Assembly (NCBI GenBank): GCA_030407085.1
Contig: CM059582.1
Location: forward strand, 72,006,001 to 72,070,000
From: Trichopria drosophilae
Taxonomy: Eukaryota; Arthropoda; Insecta; Hymenoptera; Diapriidae
Length of the DNA stretch: 64,000 bases
Direction: 5' to 3'
The first letter of the stretch is position 1. Every line of letters starts with the position of its first letter. A program made the position numbers and the translations under genes. Below, piece after piece: positions 1 through 11,164 of the stretch. The notes under the pieces were generated by a model. That model saw only the letters and a program-made list of their open reading frames with translations, was not told the origin of the DNA and made no database searches.

Positions 1-282
1 ATTCATTTCAAAATTTTGACGAATTTCAGGCTCTGTACTGGGCGCAAAATATTAATTTCTTCTTCACAACAATGAATGAATATCAGAGTTCTTTCGGGCA
101 TGAAGATGCAAAACTTCACCTCAGGTCGTTTATTTGGAAAATCCAAATTGTATTGACTCTTCTTTTCCGTGTTAGGCAGTTTCTTAAGTGAAAGGTTTTT
201 CTTTGGTATATTTCTCTTTTTTTGATTACGGAAGTATTGATTTACAGAGTAATGAAATAAAAACCCAAAAAATTATTATTTA

Positions 283-312
283 CGTTTCGACCTATAATTT
301 GGTCCTCTTCAG
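283..312 (-). ncRNA. Hammerhead-ribozyme-like core in Penelope terminal region
   Basis: On the minus strand the order is CTGAAGA, then GACC/GGTC able to pair across an 8-nt loop, then GAAAC. This is the CUGANGA - stem II - GAAA layout of a hammerhead core. One extra G sits between CTGAAGA and the stem, and I could not establish stems I and III. Hammerhead motifs are known in Penelope-like terminal repeats, so this is probably a degenerate copy. Confidence 0.4.
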
Positions 313-1094
313 AATATGTTTTGGTCTAGAAATTATATATAATAATAAATAATAAATATAAAATAGTATAAGTTGTATGAAGAAATGTAAAATGGTACAG
401 AAGTTTTTGTAATGAAATAATGACAAAATGAATGGATGAAGAAGTGAAAATTATTTTATTCATTGTGTCAGAAAAAAGAAACAACATTTGTTCTTTTATT
501 CTCATTTTGAAGGTTGCAGAATTTATTTTAATAAATGTTTTTTTTAAATAAAATTATAAGTAACAATTTTGGAGATTGTAAATATAAAGAAATATTGTAA
601 TATTTACCCATAAAATTTTGTTTTAATAGAAAAATGATTTTTCTTTTGTATTAAGTACAACTTTTTTGTAAAAAATAGACAATGTATAAATCAATATGAA
701 AGTTATTAGTAAAATGGAGTAAAATATGTTTGTTAAAAAATAAGCTGATAATTTTTCTTCTTATCTTGTATTAAATGTGAGTCGTAGTGGATCTTGGAAC
801 TATGGAATTAAACTATGGACATGTATGTGCTGGGAAAAACAATTTTTGGAAAAGAGAATAAGTATAAAATATACTTAGTAAGAGGAAAAACAAGAATATT
901 GTTATATATTGCTTGTGTAGGAGCAGAAAGGCCAGTGACTGCGAGCTGACTTTTGTTAAACGGATATCATCCAAACAAAAATATTGACAACTAACTAAAG
1001 TTAATATAGTTCAGAAATCTTAAAAGTTCAAAAAGTAAACAGTTTAAAGTTCAATTAATGAAAAATAGCTTTCTGGTAATTGTGAATTTCAAAC

Positions 1095-1400
1095 CGTATA
1101 TTGACTGCATTTTTGTTGCGTTTAATGAAGAAATTTTCTATGTGCTGTCTTTTCAATTTATGATGTTCCGTAGCAAGAATTTTAATATTTTCAAAATCAA
1201 AATTATGTCCAGTATTCATTCGACGTACAGTTAGACCCGTGTTGTTTTCGACATTACCATAAATGTTTTTTTTTTGTATTCGTGTATTCTGGGTTTTAAT
1301 AGTCTTCCGGTTTGCCCGATATATACAGCGTTACATGGATTGCAATTAATTTGGTATATTACATCGTTTAACTGAAATTTTGAAAGTTTGTCTTTAAAAG
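1095..1400 (-). pseudogene. GIY-YIG endonuclease domain of Penelope-like element
   Basis: Minus-strand translation gives an N-DVIYQINCNPCNAVYIGQTGR-type stretch. VYIG matches the YIG half of the GIY-YIG signature, and the arginine in GQTGR is the conserved catalytic-region residue. Downstream lie the usual R-HEYK and HNFDFENIKIL-type blocks, which in this family follow a conserved H. In Penelope elements the nuclease makes the nick that primes reverse transcription. A run of T (A on the minus strand) near 1266-1275 probably shifts the frame just after the first helix, so this copy is a pseudogene. No alternative family fits the order RT tail then GIY-YIG. Confidence 0.8.
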
Positions 1401-2399
1401 GTTTAATTCCACTTAAGTTTAAATTATAAGGTTTTTGTACAATTCTAATGTTTTTATCACCTAAAATTTTTTTAATTTTTTCAGAAATGTTTTTGACATA
1501 GGAAATACTAACAGTTTTTATAAAATCATCTTTTTTTGAAAAATTATTAGTGTTATATAGTTTTAAAATTCGTTTTTTAAGGCAGTCGTTGATGATGTAT
1601 TCAGGGTATCCATTATCTTTTAAAATTCATTTGGCTAATTTCATGTTCTTTCTTCTAAATTTAAATTCACAAAGTTTAGTAGCTCTGTCAATAACGCTAT
1701 AACCAACGCCGATTTTATAACATAAAAGATGATTTGAAAAGAAATTCAAATAACGACCAGAAAAGGTTATTTTGTGATACCATTCGATTTAATCCATCTG
1801 TTGCTGAATTTTACAATATTGAAGTTCTCTTAGGATGTCTGAATTGTAGACGCAAGTTTTAGAAAAAATGTCCTGTAGTGTTACGCGTAATAAATAAATT
1901 TTAATCAGTTTCCACTCGAGCGGTCAATAATGTTACTTCAGATTCGGAGCCTTTTTTATAGTAAACTGTTACGTCCCCGTAACTAAATAAATAATTACTA
2001 AAAACAGTTCTGAGAAGTATAACCACATTCATAGTAACTGAGCATTGCTTAATAATTCAATTCGACAAATAAACTGCTTTGCATGAATCCTACTGGACCG
2101 AAGGCAATCACTGGGCAACAGCAATTTCATCGTTTTCTAAAAACTTTGCCATTATTTACGAAAAAGAAGAATCAAAACCGGTATGCCGAAAATTCTGTAA
2201 AATAAGTAATTCACGTGATATTACGTCAGCCGAACATCGCACTTACATTTGTCCTAAAAAAAAAAACCTTCGCTATATCTAAGAAAACAAGTACATAATA
2301 CAGTATACCGAATAAGAATATTACACGTAAATTTCCGAAAACACGATGTCGTAATCTTCGTTACAGCATTTCAACATCTTAAATAAATATTCTATAATT

Positions 2400-2760
2400 T
2401 AATAAACATTCAATTGCGACAACATTTTCAGTAGATTTTTCAAACGCGACAATATCCATCATCGATCATTTTTATACGTTTCTTTGCGACAATATGTTTA
2501 ATTCCAATTTAATGCGACATTCGAATATTTTTGTAATTTCAAATATGGCTATATTTAAGTGCGCCAACAATTGTAAATTCTATTCCGACAATATGTTTAA
2601 TTCGATTTAAGTACGACAATACTTTTAACCATACATTTTTGTAAATTTAATTACTACTGTTAATCACAACGATCAAAATTGTCAATTTAATTGCGATAAC
2701 GTTTAATTACAACAGCATTAGTATCCGAATAGTTTCACGATATTTTCAGTTTAACAATTC
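2400..2760. repeat. Degenerate GCGACAATAT repeats within the LTR
   Basis: The phrase TGCGACAATAT or GACAATATGTTTAATTC recurs at irregular 30-90 bp spacing (about 2418, 2447, 2486, 2575, 2612), with AT-rich filler. It looks like an old, decayed tandem array in the U3 part of the solo LTR and shows no coding content. Confidence 0.5.
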
Positions 2761-3025
2761 CAAACATTTTTATATTCTGCCAACGTCGACGAGAATGCTT
2801 GTTATTCTATATATTGAAAGTTGCAAATGGCATAGCACAGAGTCCAAGATTCGCATGGATCTCATTATATTTGCCACATTATACATAATTCATATTGAAA
2901 TTCAAATATTGTTAAAAACATGTAGAGATATGACGGAACAACCAGAATCCAGCATCTTTCCAAGAATTCCTTTCACTTTTCCTACTCCCAAAATTTTATG
3001 ATTCGCGACCATGGGCCATCTTCAT

Positions 3026-3033
3026 TATAAAAA
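3026..3033 (+). promoter_or_regulatory. TATA box of the solo LTR
   Basis: TATAAAAA lies 30 bp upstream of the first CAGTCA unit. Insect LTR promoters pair a TATA box with an initiator TCAGT near +1, and here TCAGT first occurs at the expected spacing. Confidence 0.65.
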
Positions 3034-3054
3034 GGGCGTGCGCAAACAACCAAA

Positions 3055-3343
3055 CAGTCAGTCAGTCAGTCAGTCAGTCAGTCAGTCAGTCAGTCAGTCA
3101 GTCAGTCAGTCAGTCAGTCAGTCAGTCAGTCAGTCAGTCAGTCAGACGGTCAGTCAGTCAGTCAGTCAGTCAGTCAGTCAGTCAGTCAGTCAGTCAGTCA
3201 GTCAGTCAGTCAGTCAGTCAGTCAGTCAGTCAGTCAGTCAGTCAGTCAGTCAGTCAGTCAGTCAGTCAGTCAGTCAGTCAGTCAGTCAGTCAGTCAGTCA
3301 GTCAGTCAGTCAGTCGGTCAGTCAGTCAGTCAGTCAGTCAGTT
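3055..3343 (+). repeat. (CAGT)n microsatellite, about 70 units
   Basis: An almost perfect tetranucleotide array of about 290 bp with single substitutions near 3147 (GACGG) and 3316 (CGGTC), fading into GTTAGTTAG at its 3' edge. It starts exactly where transcription of the solo LTR should begin, so each unit repeats the insect initiator core TCAGT. The apparent Ser-Gln-Ser-Val ORF across it is a by-product of the repeat. Confidence 0.95.
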
Positions 3344-3450
3344 AGTTAGAGTGTCAACCAGCGTCAGGCAAGCAGTTGAAGATGATGAGTGGATAAGTTC
3401 CAGCCGCTCAGCCACACTTCGGTCTTAGGTGACACCAGAAGAAACGCATG

Positions 3451-3954
3451 GTAAGAATAATTTCTTCATTTTTCCTAATTAACTACCCTTCCTCTATGTC
3501 TGAGACGAAGTGCCAAAAGGAGCACTAAAAGGAAGCGGTTCGGTCCCTTCTCCGAGCGGTGGACAAGAGTCCTTTTGGATTCCGTTAACCTTCTCCGATG
3601 ATTGGATCCGAACCAATTCAATTTAGGAAAAATCATATTTATTTATTGTTTTTTTTTTATTAGCTAAGGATTGATTCTTTCCTCTTTCCCGAGCGGTGGA
3701 CGAAGTTCCTTTTGGACTCTGTTAACCTTCTCCGGTAAGTGGATCCATATCAATCCCAACGTTGGTTTATCCTGTAATCGATGGCAGCACGTCGACCAGG
3801 ATAAATCCATAGGGACTTCATATTGACATATTGTTATATATTATAATTTTTATTTTTTTTTCTATTAATTAGTAGACTCCCCCCCCCCTTTGACTAATAC
3901 TTTAAATAGAAATTCCGTATTTCATTAACACCTTATTCCCTTTTTTGTTTTCAG
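3451..3954 (+). other. Possible intron inside the solo LTR
   Basis: A strong donor (ATG|GTAAGA) at 3451 and a pyrimidine-rich acceptor (CCCTTTTTTGTTTTCAG) ending at 3954 lie in the predicted transcribed part of the LTR. Two related stretches containing CCGAGCGGTGGAC lie inside (about 3555-3610 and 3690-3745). This is inference from splice consensus only. Confidence 0.35.
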
Positions 3955-4297
3955 TGCCAGATGCTTGGGAAAGAAATATTAGACGGCTCCTCCAAATTGT
4001 TCAGAAGGTCGCTTCATCGCTCCCTATCATTCGTACCTTATACCTTTCTTATTCTGTCTAACACCATGTTTTTGAAACTTAAATGAAATAAATTAAATTT
4101 TTCCTGAAAACATTTGTACTTCTTTATTTTACCTTCACCTTTATTCATTTCTTTTGCATTAGCAGCAGCCCCCACAAATTTTCGAACTCAGGATTGACTC
4201 TTCCAGTCGATCCAGTCTTTTCGCGGTTGTGTCGAGGAAACGGTATTTGCAACCAAAAACCCTTGCAAAACGCCTTTCCCTCCGGCCGTAACAAAAC

Positions 4298-4829
4298 GAT
4301 TAAATATTTAATTGACCATGGATATTAAATACTATAAATAGGGCCATGTGTTTTGTTTTCAATGCTCGTATTCTTCCATTGTAAGATTTGAATTTGCAGA
4401 ATACTGAAAAATAATTATGTCTGAGTTCTCGCATGATCTTCTACGAATCGAAAAGTAACTGCAGTTTTTAATACAAGGGAGGAAATGTTTTTTCGACAAT
4501 TATGTGGGTTGCGGTACGGTCGTAAGCGAAATATTTAAATGTTTGCAAAACGGTTTAGAAAGCTTTCAAAAACTTTTTTTTGCACATGTTACACAAATTG
4601 TACTTTTAATCATAAAATAATCATTAAAAAACTTTTAAAACGTTTCATACTGTTTGTTTTCAAATTTCATCATAAGTGGCAGTCCAGGAGTTGATTTTTA
4701 AGATTTGAAAAATTGCACTGCATCATATATTACATCAATAACATAAAATAAGCTTTATGTGACTTATTGCAATGGGTTTTCCGTTGTTTTATTGTTATAA
4801 ATATTTAATTTATTCTTTATTATTATTAT
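4298..4829. other. AT-rich sequence, no gene seen
   Basis: Between the solo LTR and the GC-richer block at 4830 I see only AT-rich sequence without convincing reading frames, inverted repeats or promoter signals. Confidence 0.6.
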
Positions 4830-5600
4830 TGTAGCGCGAATCGTTGGTTTCTTAATTATTTAAATATTTAAATTCTCGCTAGACTTCCTATCCTAATGTG
4901 CCAGGGAAACGAAGGGGAAAGAAGGGGGCGGCACGTGTCGCGGAACGGCAATACACGTGAAAAATTGGACAGATTCGTTCCGACTTCCGCGCGTGCGATA
5001 TACCGTGGTTTTGGTTACGCAAATTATATTGTCCGCGTTATACAAAAATAAAATATATTTTGTGATTCCATCGGTGGTAGTAAGTGCTGCATTGCTGAAT
5101 TCATATTTCGGAAATTATTGGGCGTGATTCCTGCTTGTCATCGGACGAATTCCTGCTTTGCGAAACGTCAGCGAAGTTTGTCAGCCCCCGTAAGTACGTT
5201 ATTCAGGCAAATTGTTTCCTTACGTTTTCTCGTTGGTAATCTTGGAAGATTGTAAGAAAGAATAATAAAATGAAATAAATAAACTTCCAGGCTTCATTCG
5301 AAGAATTCATTTACCTAACCATTGTTTAACGGTCGACCGTAATATTTGGCGAAGCGCCCCGGAAAGTATTTACCGGTTCTCGCTTCATTTTTCCGCGAGT
5401 ATTATAAACCACATTCTTTCTCTCTCTTTCATTCTTTGTTGGGAATATTAACCCATGCCGCCTCCGCGGGTCGGACTTCTCTGTCCGACATAGGCTGAGC
5501 TATTCGATTGGTGTATTCCCTAATTTATTATTAATTTTTATTATCACGTCCCCTGCCCTTTCCCAAGGTCAGACGACGGAGGGAAACACTTTTTTGTCAT
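4830..5600 (+). mobile_element. Possible LTR and leader relic
   Basis: This GC-richer block begins TGTAGCGCGAATCG and contains AATAAA-type signals (about 5270). After ACGGTCGACCGTAATA it continues with TTTGGCGAAGCGCCCC, which resembles the start of a primer-binding region. A hairpin GTCGGAC/GTCCGAC lies near 5470-5490. I could not find matching termini or a target duplication, nor a partner LTR in the window, so the assignment is weak. Confidence 0.3.
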
Positions 5601-6540
5601 AATTAGAAATTAATGAAAAGACGTTACATTATATAATTTTAGTTACATTATAATTTCGCCTTGGTTAATTAATAGAAAAGTAAGATTCTTCTTCATTCTT
5701 GACCTATTAGCCAACGTATCGTTTAATACAATAGAGTATCTACGAATTCTGGGGTTGATTTATTTCATTGCCTATATAATACGGTAGCAAGTAGGTGTGG
5801 CGCTGACTAACACTACAGATATTTTCTACTAGGGTACCTAATTAGAGAATATGACAGATTAGTCTACGTGATAAGCTGATACTATTAAAATTCCTTAGAG
5901 AGCTGTGCAAATGCTTTTCTATTGACTGAAATGTTAAATTGTTGCTTGATTTGAGAGTATCCCATGATTATCATCTGTTTGAATTCTTTAATGGGGCGAG
6001 ACTTCCTTCTTTAGTGATATTTTAACCATTCGGCTGAATAAAAATTGGAAGGAGAACTTCATAATAGTTTATACTAAATTGGTATATCGAGGTATAATAT
6101 CTTGTCAACAACTTAAATGTCTGCTCTGAGCAACATCAAATTATTTTTTCAGTCGAATCATTTAATTATTCTGTATTTGTACGACATGTGTTTTGTTTAT
6201 TCGTGTGTCATTTAAAATTTTGAATTTTTTCGAAATGTCTGAAACATTTTACTTTATTCACGCCTAAGAAATACATATTTAAAAACATTTGACTATCAGA
6301 AAATCCTTTCAGTGGAAAGCCGTATCGATCCATGTTTTCAACTGTCATCGAGTCATGTACTGAGAGGTGGTCAGCTGGTCGACCTTCTTCTGTTCCCCAA
6401 TTGTCTTATGGAGGCAAAAGCCCCCAAAATAAATACATTTTCAAATTCAATTTACAGTGAAACCGCACTTTCAAGGAAATTATTTCTTGTACGGTTATTT
6501 TAAAAAAAAAAAGATCTTTCTCGTGATATATCTCATATAC
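5601..6540. other. AT-rich sequence, no gene seen
   Basis: No reading frame with recognisable content, no clear repeat and no RNA gene. The short ORF near 6312-6503 starts with GTG and has no recognisable motif. Confidence 0.55.
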
Positions 6541-6544
6541 ATAT

Positions 6545-7807
6545 GGGGCATTCCACGCCAAATGTGCAAATTTTTTTCATATTTTTGTTTTCTTATCTAA
6601 CTAGTCTCTTATCTTTAGAACATAAAAATGAAGCACATTGGACCATATATAATAATAAAATATCGCTTGTATGAAATATTATAGAACTCTTTGCATTAAA
6701 TAAAAATTTCGACTTTAATTTTTATAAATGATTTAAGCTCCAAAATATTAGTATAAAAAATTAATACAATACATGGTTTCTGTAGAATTTTGATCAAGCT
6801 TTCGTATAAAAATATTTATTTTTATGAATTATTACAGAAAGACATACAAAAATAGTTTCGAAGTGTTTAATTTAAATTTTACAATAAATCCACCGTTTTT
6901 AAAAATCTGAAAAAATACATAAAAAAACCTCTGTTTGGTACATTTCTAACAGCATATTAAACATCTTGGGCTGTGACTATTTTATATGCTCATTATCGAT
7001 TTGAATTTAATAGCAAAAAATGAAGGCCCCTCAATTGCATGTAAAGCTATACAACACAGGGGCCTTCTTTCTCGAAAACGTAAAGTTAATTATCTCCGTC
7101 AATTTTTATTGTAGAATAATTATTTTTTTTTAATTTTAAAGGGAATTTCATGCTCTACACGACTTACTTATACCAAATTTCTATATTTTTATTTCTTACT
7201 CACAATAACTTCAAAAAAGTGCCAGTAGTATTGAAATGGTTACGTACAATTCCCCAAGTTGGAAGTTTTAGATTTTTTTAATATTAAGTTTTGTATTGTC
7301 ATCCGTTATCTTAATTCGATATATGTCTACGTGTTTTCTCACAAAAATTTCTAACTTCGAAATGATCAGATTAGCTATGGGCTGCTGCTGCGTACCGCGA
7401 AACTTTCGCACGGTCGGGTTTACGTCTCATCGGGGTATGCGCGGATAGTGAACTTTTCCGCCGCTAGTTGCCGTCGGAGCGTTCGTGCATATTTTTGGTT
7501 CTCTCTATGTCTTTCTGTAATAATTCATAAAAATAAATACTTTTATACGAAAGCTTGATCAAAATTCTACAGAAACCATGTAGTGTATTAATTTTTTATA
7601 CTAATATTTTGGAGCTTAAATCATTTATAAAAATTAAAGTCGAAATTTTTATTTAATGCAAAGAGTTCTATAATATTTCACACAAGCGATATTTTATTAT
7701 TATATATGGTCCAAAGTGCTTCATTTTTATGTTCTAAAGTTAAGTGACTAGTTAGATAAGAAAAAAAAATATGAAAAAAAAGTTGCACATTTGGCGTGGA
7801 ATGCCCC
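6545..7807. mobile_element. 1.26-kb non-autonomous element with about 300-bp inverted arms
   Basis: The left arm (6545-6848) starts GGGGCATTCCACGCCAAAT, and the right arm (7508-7807) is its reverse complement with few changes. ATAT flanks both ends (6541-6544 and 7808-7811); it may be a 4-bp duplication or part of the termini, since ATAT is palindromic. The interior is AT-rich and carries a GC-richer patch (7380-7500) but no transposase. The GGGGCATTC start is shared in part with two other units in this window. It is a MITE or foldback-like element of unassigned superfamily. Confidence 0.8.
7022..7069. repeat. Perfect 10-bp inverted repeat GAAGGCCCCT/AGGGGCCTTC
   Basis: It lies in the centre of the 6545-7807 element with a 28-nt loop. 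It is the only GC-rich palindrome in an AT-rich interior. Function unknown. Confidence 0.7.
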
Positions 7808-7811
7808 ATAT

Positions 7812-8389
7812 ATAGTACAGTCATGGCTGTAACAATCTGAATAGCGTTAAGATCACACGTGGCGCGAACACGACGGAGTCGTAATATATTAATTCTACTG
7901 TTCCTCGAATGCCGAAATAAAGAGAAAGAAACGGAAAGGAAACATCGACTCCGAAGAGTGCGCTGGATGAACCCGGAGTCCGAAAACCATGTCGGATCTG
8001 TCAAGATTGGAGAACTTGATGTCGCGAGAATAAGAAAAACGTACAAGCGCGTGTGATGCGGAAAGTTTCGGTGTTCACCTTGATCTGGCCCCCTCTCTTT
8101 TCGAACACGATCGGATCAAGTTTGATTGATAGGAGAACTATAGCGCAGGCGCCTAAAATTCAGCGTTGCACCAGTTCTTAAGTAGCCAAAAGCGATCAGT
8201 GGGCGAAGAAGAAGACGAGAGAGTTTCAAACGCAAATGATCTGCACGAATCCGCTCCGTACCATGAAGATCAAGAACTCTTGATTCAACTGGGTTGCAAT
8301 TTCAAATAGCTACTCAATAAATATATTATATTTACGTTATTTATCTTATTCGCCTAATTTAATATACATACGTCATTACTCCCACTGCT
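7812..8389. other. Unassigned GC-richer segment, possibly an LTR fragment
   Basis: From about 7827 (TGTAACAATCTG) to 8390 the base composition rises. The segment includes CACGTGGCGCG, a purine-rich stretch, and AATAAATATATTATA near its 3' end, an order reminiscent of an insect LTR. No matching terminus or target duplication was found. The small ORFs here (7859-8056 plus and 7678-8046 minus) show no recognisable motif. Confidence 0.3.
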
Positions 8390-8951
8390 CACTTGTTCCA
8401 TTGCTTAATGAAATTCATTTCACACCTTAATTTGTTTATGTTCACTCTCTCGCTTTCTCTCTCTAATTTCTCAAACTTTCTATTATTTCCATTTTCTCAC
8501 GTATCTCTTTTTTACAATTTTCCACAATATTGTCCTGTCCATAAAAAAATAATAAGTAAAAAAGTAAACCCATAAAAAAGATATACTTTTTCTTCTGTCT
8601 TATCCTTGTACCCAATATATGCTTCAAGATCTTTACGTTTCCTCTCTTTACTAAATCCTGCACGTGACTTAATCCACCCTCCCTTTTTGATCATCTCATT
8701 CATTAGTTTTTTATTTACCATATTCGTATATACTTTGTAGACTGGATTTGTTAGGATACTATTTTTCCTAATCTCCATTTTCTTAGGAATTTCTCCCACT
8801 CCTGCACTTTTATCTTCACCTCCCATACCTTCTTCTCTATCTTTTTACGTCCTCTCTTCGGTATCTCATTTCTTATTTCATATATCCCTGAGGTTTCTCT
8901 ATTGATTTAAATTCTTACCTCCTCTGTACTTATTCCATATCCATCATCCCT
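8390..8951 (-). pseudogene. LINE reverse transcriptase relic, downstream half
   Basis: Minus-strand translation around 8940-8500 gives a GISTEEV-type block, then NPVYKVYTNMVNKKL and KKGGWIKSRAGF. These are hallmarks of the RT finger region of non-LTR retrotransposons (the Y+VYT...L and AGFRKGR blocks). Stops and frame changes are frequent. It continues, across a 30-kb insertion, the endonuclease-RT linker found at 38885-39745 on the same strand. It is the outermost layer of the nested region. Confidence 0.75.
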
Positions 8952-9388
8952 CACGATGGGTCTCGACCAAGTTTAAATCAAAAGGTCTGGCACCTCGCGA
9001 TTGCTTTCAGATATCATTTCTGTGATGAATAACGAATATTTTAAGACCAAAATCAAAATCATCTTACGAAGGAAACGGAAATAAACTCAATATATTTGAA
9101 ATGTTTCGACGTTCAATGATATATTTGAATAAAAATGTATATGTAACTGTAGTTTCTGCATACAATTGCTGTATTTTTATTCTATTTACATATTTGCAAA
9201 CATGTTACATTTTATACTCGTAAAAAATAAAAAAAGAACTGAAAAAATCGAGAAAAATGTTGGTTTATGAAGTTCACATATAAACGCTTAATTTGTGGTA
9301 GCGACGATAAATGATTTCCTTTTGTTTCTACGTTTCTTTTTTATATTAATATCCATGTGCCGCTAAATTCAGACTATACAAAGTCAGC

Positions 9389-9631
9389 ATGCGGAAAGCA
9401 AGAACGCACGAAGAAAATCGGTTGCCTATTTGCCTCATTTGCTTCGGTAAAATAAAAATAATGACGAAAATGATTGATTCCTTAGAACGTCATACTTTAT
9501 ATGACCCGAGTGACACGCGATTACCTCTCCTTTTAAGTACAACGTGTAAATGGGATTTGTATAAAATTAACAATAACCTAACAGCCAGAGTTAAACTGCC
9601 TGAATTCGATACTCTTCTGCGACTTTATTGA
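9389..9631 (+). pseudogene. First open segment of the transposon-encoded uncharacterised protein
   Basis: This 80-codon ATG-started frame (MRKARTHEENRLPICLICFG...) has a CxxC pair (CLIC), a second cysteine-lysine block (TTCKWDLYKINN) and a V/K-LPEFDTLLRL segment. I recognise this only as the N-terminal portion of a multicopy, uncharacterised arthropod protein. A gap of about 130 bp follows before the second frame resumes. An acceptor-like TTTTCAG lies at about 9700 but no clear donor is present, so a decayed middle portion is likely. Its position just inside the left terminal repeat (8952-9075) suggests that it is the start of the element's own gene. Confidence 0.55.
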
Positions 9632-9754
9632 AATATTTTTTCTATGTTCTTAAGTTAATTTTATGAAAATTTGTTTTATTTAATGAGTATAATTAACATT
9701 TTCAGTTAAGGCAAGTGCACCTACTTCAATGAAAATCGATGTAGTGCCTGCTTT

Positions 9755-10549
9755 TCGCTAATATCAAAAGGGATTTCACATAAACGTTGAATGAGTACTC
9801 GTATTAGTAATCTTATTAACAATAAAGCTATTGAGCAGATGGGCGCAAAAGGTTCTCAACAAACAGTTTCATCTGTATTAAAAAGAAAACTACAAGAAGA
9901 AAAAAAGACAAAATGGCAAAGAAAAAAAATAACAATCTCTCAACATCGAGGTAAGCCGCTAAAAATTACTATTGCCGAACTAGTTTCTGCAAATAAAGAT
10001 AAGGCACTGACATCAGCCAATGATCTTCTAAAAATTCAAACTAAATTCCATTTGAGTCACAACAAGTCTGTCGGGTTCGCTGCTGTATTACGCGTTGCTA
10101 CAAAAAATGCAAAAATAATCGAGCCGAATTTGAATAAGAAATTATCTGTAAAAAGCCATTGTTTCCACGAATTTTTTGGAGTTAAGACATTTGATTTTGT
10201 AAATTTAAACGGTAATAAAGCAATTGTCAGTACGATTAGAAATGTTACCTACTGTACAGATCTTGAAGGATTAATCGAGCATGTTAAAGAAAAACGTTTC
10301 TCAGAAGTCGTTCACTTAAAATTTGGTATTGATGGAGGTGGCGGTTTTTTAAAAGTGTGCTTAACGATTCAATCTTGTACAGTAATTAAAACTGAACGAA
10401 AAGACCGTCAAAAGTATAATGCCGGTATTTCTGCTACGTGCTTCAAAGATTCCGGCGTCAACAAACTTTTTATATTAGCATTGGCTCCATCTTGTCAACA
10501 AAATTATGACAATGTTTCACAATTGTGGTCGATATTTAATATCAACCAC
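9755..10549 (+). pseudogene. Main open segment of the uncharacterised transposon protein (split by BEL)
   Basis: The ATG at 9791 gives a 253-codon ORF, but the frame is conserved upstream of it (SKGISHK followed by a TGA at 9788), so that ATG is probably not the original start. Visible blocks: TRISNLIN, SANDLLKIQTKFHLSHNKSVG, KIIEPNLNKKLS, VHLKFGIDGGGGFLKVCLTI, and FKDSGVNKLFILALAPS. The glycine-rich strand after an Asp (GIDGGGGFLK) followed later by another Asp (STDLNLANI, after the insertion) could be an RNase H-like transposase core, but that is inference. At codon 253 (CAC, 10547-10549) the frame is cut by the BEL insertion and resumes at 38255. Confidence 0.6.
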
Positions 10550-10828
10550 TGATCTGAATTTTTCAAAGCACAGGGCTCACGAGGACGTCTCGGGAGCAGG
10601 TAAACCCACGTTCAGAATATCTGTCGAAGTAATCTACGTCTGCTTAAGAAAATGGCAACAGCACGTCAGTGATTTACTGAATGCACTACAAACTATACCC
10701 CCTAGCGATACGATGCGAGACACATATAGGAACACACACAGTCATCCGTATTTTCTTTCTATATATCACCACTGATATGTATAATATGGATAGGGTATAC
10801 AGGCTTTCAACTGTTTGAGTTCTGAGAC

Positions 10829-10882
10829 AGGAAGGAAAATAGTAAGCCTAATCTTACTCGCGCTATTACTATTTTCCTTCCT
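10829..10882. repeat. 17-bp subterminal hairpin in the left terminal repeat
   Basis: AGGAAGGAAAATAGTAA and its reverse complement flank a 20-nt loop. The same hairpin is present in the right terminal repeat (31030-31083), so it has been kept in both ends of the 10603-31308 element. It may be a transposase-binding or foldback feature. Confidence 0.75.
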
Positions 10883-11164
10883 ACCGGTCTCTCTCTCTCC
10901 CTCATGATTACGCTGACTTGATCTGGGACAATAACAAACTCCAATTCATCCCAGGGGACGATCTCCGCCAACCCCATTAATGTCGACATGCTTATCAGGT
11001 TAGTTCTGAATTAAATATATTATCCAGGCACTTTTTATTTATTTATTTAATAAGTAATCAATCTCCACAAGAAGAAAAAGTTCCATTAGTGACGACAAGT
11101 GACATGTGAGGCGATAATAAATTTGTGAAAAGACTATGTAAGTAAATTTGACATTTTTGAACAT

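Larger units (their letters stand above)
270..1800 (-). mobile_element. Penelope-like element relic (3' part)
   Basis: Read on the minus strand, the segment shows the end of a reverse-transcriptase-type ORF followed by a GIY-YIG endonuclease. Near 1770 the frame reads a WY-K-TFSGRYLNF block, then (around 1740-1680) SNHLL-YK-GVGYSVIDRA, both typical of the C-terminal part of Penelope-like RTs. At 1310-1370 comes the nuclease motif. The 3' flank carries the CTGAAGAGGACC...GGTCGAAACG block common in Penelope terminal repeats. The 5' part of the RT is missing. In-frame stops (for example near 1628) and an indel in the T-run near 1265-1275 show that it is decayed. Confidence 0.8.
1967..4293 (+). 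mobile_element. Solo LTR (2,327 bp) of a Gypsy-type retrotransposon
   Basis: The segment begins TGTTACGTCC and ends GGCCGTAACA, giving 7-bp inverted termini TGTTACG/CGTAACA. It is flanked by a perfect 4-bp duplication AAAC (1963-1966 and 4294-4297). It contains in order a TATA box (3026-3033), an Inr-like start region and an AATAAA signal (4087-4092), the layout of U3-R-U5. No internal retroviral genes follow, so this is a solo LTR left by recombination between two LTRs. The 4-bp duplication suits Ty3/Gypsy. The length is large for an LTR, partly because of a 290-bp microsatellite. A DNA transposon with 7-bp termini is less likely, given the promoter and polyA order. Confidence 0.8.

Noticed and set aside
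3011..3349. Ser-Gln-Ser-Val repeat protein
   Set aside because: It is only the translation of the CAGT microsatellite inside a solo LTR.
4830..5817. Complete LTR TGTAG...CTACA
   Set aside because: The flanks do not show a target duplication (ATTAT versus GATAT).
7678..8046. 122-codon minus-strand protein
   Set aside because: Spans the edge of an inverted-repeat element into unrelated DNA; no conserved pattern.
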